A stretch of 64,000 bases of DNA from Stenopsyche tienmushanensis (taxonomy: Eukaryota; Arthropoda; Insecta; Trichoptera; Stenopsychidae). The translations under genes and the position numbers were made by a program. Location: positions 62,001 to 126,000 of the forward strand of contig WACJ01000357.1 in assembly GCA_008973525.1 (NCBI GenBank), written 5' to 3'. Below, in pieces: positions 62,325-64,000 of this stretch. Each line of letters opens with the position of its first letter. The stretch's first letter is position 1. The notes beneath the pieces are model-generated. The model made no database searches. It had not been told where the DNA came from and was given only the letters and a program-made list of their open reading frames with translations.

Positions 62325-62795
62325 ATTTTTTAATGAAGCATTTAAAAAGTGCTTGCGATAAATAATTTGGATTTAATTTCACTCACGCCGATGGTAATAA
62401 TGCACGATAACCTGCAAATAACATTGACGTTTGACCTTTGCTCTTTGAATGCAGGCGTATGTCTATGGTACTTTGCCGTTTGCTCTTTGATTTTAGGCCA
62501 TTGTCTATGGCCATGTGTATGACGACACACACGCCACCTGCTGCAACTTGTAGGTACTACAATATATACCTATAGCCTTAGCAACGCATAATCTCAAACA
62601 CGTCAGAATCAACAACTTTCACACATTAAGTTTTGAATTAAAAATCTACTGTAAGTTAATTGTACTATGCCTATGTCACCCCCTGAATCCTTAGCAATAA
62701 GTGGACCAAGTTTTATCTCAATCCGATGAACGCGCATGTCAACGCATATCACTCGTACATAAAGGAAATTAGTCGATTCATTTTTATATATTAGA

Positions 62796-63618
62796 TTGAC
62801 AAATTTCATATAAATTTCATTTAGAAACAAAAGGCTTTAATACGAATATGTTTACTACATTTGGATCAATATTATAGTTAGTATATCAAACAACTTCGTT
62901 GAAAATATTTTTAAGTAAATAAAAATATATCAAAATTTATATAAAACCTTTCATCTATGACCCTCAACTTTATATTTCAATAATATTGCCGAGAAACGAA
63001 CGGTTTGGCGTTTGCTTCTATGCTGTGCGTTCGAAAGAGGTATCGGCATAAAGTTTTCATGACCCGGCATAAATATCCGGTGTTTTCGCAAATAAAAAGC
63101 GAAAAACAACACATTTTTTTCGGTATTTATGAATGTAAATAAATCTAAGACGATTCATGCGCCTTTTTTTCGAAGGACATAAAAAAAATCTCCCAGAACG
63201 ACAAGCCACCCCCGTGCTAAGTCTCCCGTTCCGATATTTTCGATTCACTTAAGAGGGCGAAGAAAAGTGCGTTGCCGTGGAGACTCGCACGTCAGCTGGA
63301 TGATTTATTAAGAAAAGATCATATCTGACTGTGGAGGTAGAAAAGTGGAAGACATCAGAAAGCTAATTATAGTTATATACTGACTGTCGGCGGCATCTAT
63401 AGCAGAAAGCTGGAATATCATCTTAATTTTTCACGAGGCCTTCATACCGTAATAATCAGATTGGGTATCGCATCATTGCTATTTAGGGTTGGTTATCTTC
63501 AAATGGAATACATTTTGATCATGTGTATATTATAGAACAAAACCAAAAACATAATAGAATAAATAAGAAATTCCATTCTTACCAAATGATTATGGACTAT
63601 TTTAAATTTTATTTCATA
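62796..63618. other. Spacer between two Helitron copies
   Basis: Unique-looking sequence with a GC-richer stretch at 62990-63300. No supported exon or RNA gene. Confidence 0.45.
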
Positions 63619-63917
63619 CTAGCTGGTGCCACAGAAATAATAATTCTAAAAATATCGTTTGAAATTTGAAAGAGTTATCTTCTTTAATTAGGAATGATAG
63701 AAATAATGCAATTTATTTTATTTTGTTCGTTTTATTATAAATAACATACAAACATTGATTTTTACTTTATATAAGATCTACTGTAAGTTAATTGTACTAT
63801 GCCTATATTATTTGAAAAGATGCAAACAATAAGTTGACAAAGTTTTATCGCAATCGAATGAACGGTATGGCAGCGCATTAAATACGGACAAACAAACATT
63901 GATTTTTATATACTAGA
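63619..63917 (-). mobile_element. Short non-autonomous Helitron derivative
   Basis: Its 3' end on the minus strand is ...CAGCTAG at 63619 followed by T (complement of A at 63618), and its 5' end is TCTAGTATATAAAAATCAAT at 63917. The first 100 bp from the 3' end match 59545-59650 (GAAATTTGAAAGAGTTATCT) and the 5' part matches 62646-62795 (CTACTGTAAGTTAATTGTAC), so all coding is deleted between them. Length is about 299 bp. It lacks the GC-rich segment near the 3' end that the long copy has (TTACCCGGCGCGTTGCT). Confidence 0.8.
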
Positions 63918-64000
63918 CTATGCCTATGTTACTCGATTTTTTTTTAGCAATAAGTAGACGAAGTTTTATTGCAATTCAATGAAAGGTATGGCAGCGCATT
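63918..64000 (-). mobile_element. Second Helitron 5' segment abutting the first, cut by the window edge
   Basis: The sequence CTATGCCTATGTTACTCGAT and AAGTTTTATTGCAATTCAAT then GGTATGGCAGCGCATT repeats the block at 63800-63880 in the same orientation, about 119 bp further on. This is a tandem repeat of the Helitron 5' region or a second copy inserted at the first one's end. It runs off the window. Confidence 0.7.

Larger units (their letters stand above)
59545..62795 (-). mobile_element. Helitron, near complete but degenerate, with exact termini
   Basis: On the minus strand the element starts TCTAATATATAAAAATGAAT at 62795, preceded by A (complement of T at 62796), and ends AACAGCTAG at 59545, followed by T (complement of A at 59544). 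A|TC...CTAG|T is the Helitron insertion rule. The 5' part contains the characteristic CATCGGATTGAGATAAAACT stretch. Inside, in order, lie a leader peptide typical of Helitron proteins, a partial Rep domain and a Pif1-type helicase. At about 3.25 kb it is shorter than intact elements (usually 5-6 kb or more), because of deletions in the Rep and helicase regions. A TTAA MITE is nested at 61888-62066. A deleted relative follows at 63619. Confidence 0.9.

Overview
The window is AT-rich animal DNA, most likely from an insect. The evidence is long intergenic or intronic tracts, GT-AG splice signals, CpG that is not visibly depleted, and relics of mariner, hAT, pogo/Tigger, TTAA-target and Helitron elements whose transposase segments resemble arthropod copies. 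I cannot name the species or order. There is no long host open reading frame and no bacterial-style gene.

Host gene content: two GC-rich islands on the minus strand, 26902-27043 and 7877-8020, behave as internal protein-coding exons. Each is open in one frame and flanked by a good acceptor and donor. Their phases match: the first ends on one codon base and the second begins with two. The simplest reading is one minus-strand gene whose roughly 19 kb intron fills 8.0-26.9 kb and whose other exons lie outside the window or are unrecognised. The rest would then be intron and flank. I do not recognise the protein.

Layout: 0-9 kb has a pogo-like non-autonomous element (3.5 kb), a decayed mariner (4.8-5.6 kb, minus) and exon 7877-8020. 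9-27 kb has a hAT relic (10.0-11.0 kb), several pieces of a mariner-like family carrying a duplicated transposase cassette (14.5, 16.9, 20.7 kb), a dispersed repeat here called R2 (19.2-20.6 kb), the second pogo-like copy (21.8 kb), a mariner scrap (24.4 kb) and exon 26902-27043. 27-41 kb has two members of one TTAA-target family (29.2-29.95 kb and 35.34-36.24 kb), a large R2 copy (31.7-33.3 kb), a Tigger relic (36.3-37.2 kb) and mariner ends (40.1 kb). 41-57 kb is mostly plain sequence with a rearranged mariner-like relic (44.7-45.2 kb), R2 fragments (46.8 and 49.2 kb), a mariner MITE (54.2 kb) and a TTAA MITE with perfect palindromes (54.5 kb). 57-64 kb is transposon-dense: another TTAA MITE, a degenerate but boundary-complete Helitron (59545-62795, minus) with a TTAA MITE nested inside, and a short Helitron derivative followed by a repeated Helitron 5' end running off the window.

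The most informative signals are the Helitron with exact A|TC...CTAG|T ends; the pairing of one transposase family with TTAA-target termini seen in two copies; three TTAA MITEs sharing one terminal signature; and the repeated use of a short DDE-coding cassette as a tandem unit in a mariner-like family. I see no tRNA, rRNA, CRISPR array or undescribed gene system that I can defend.
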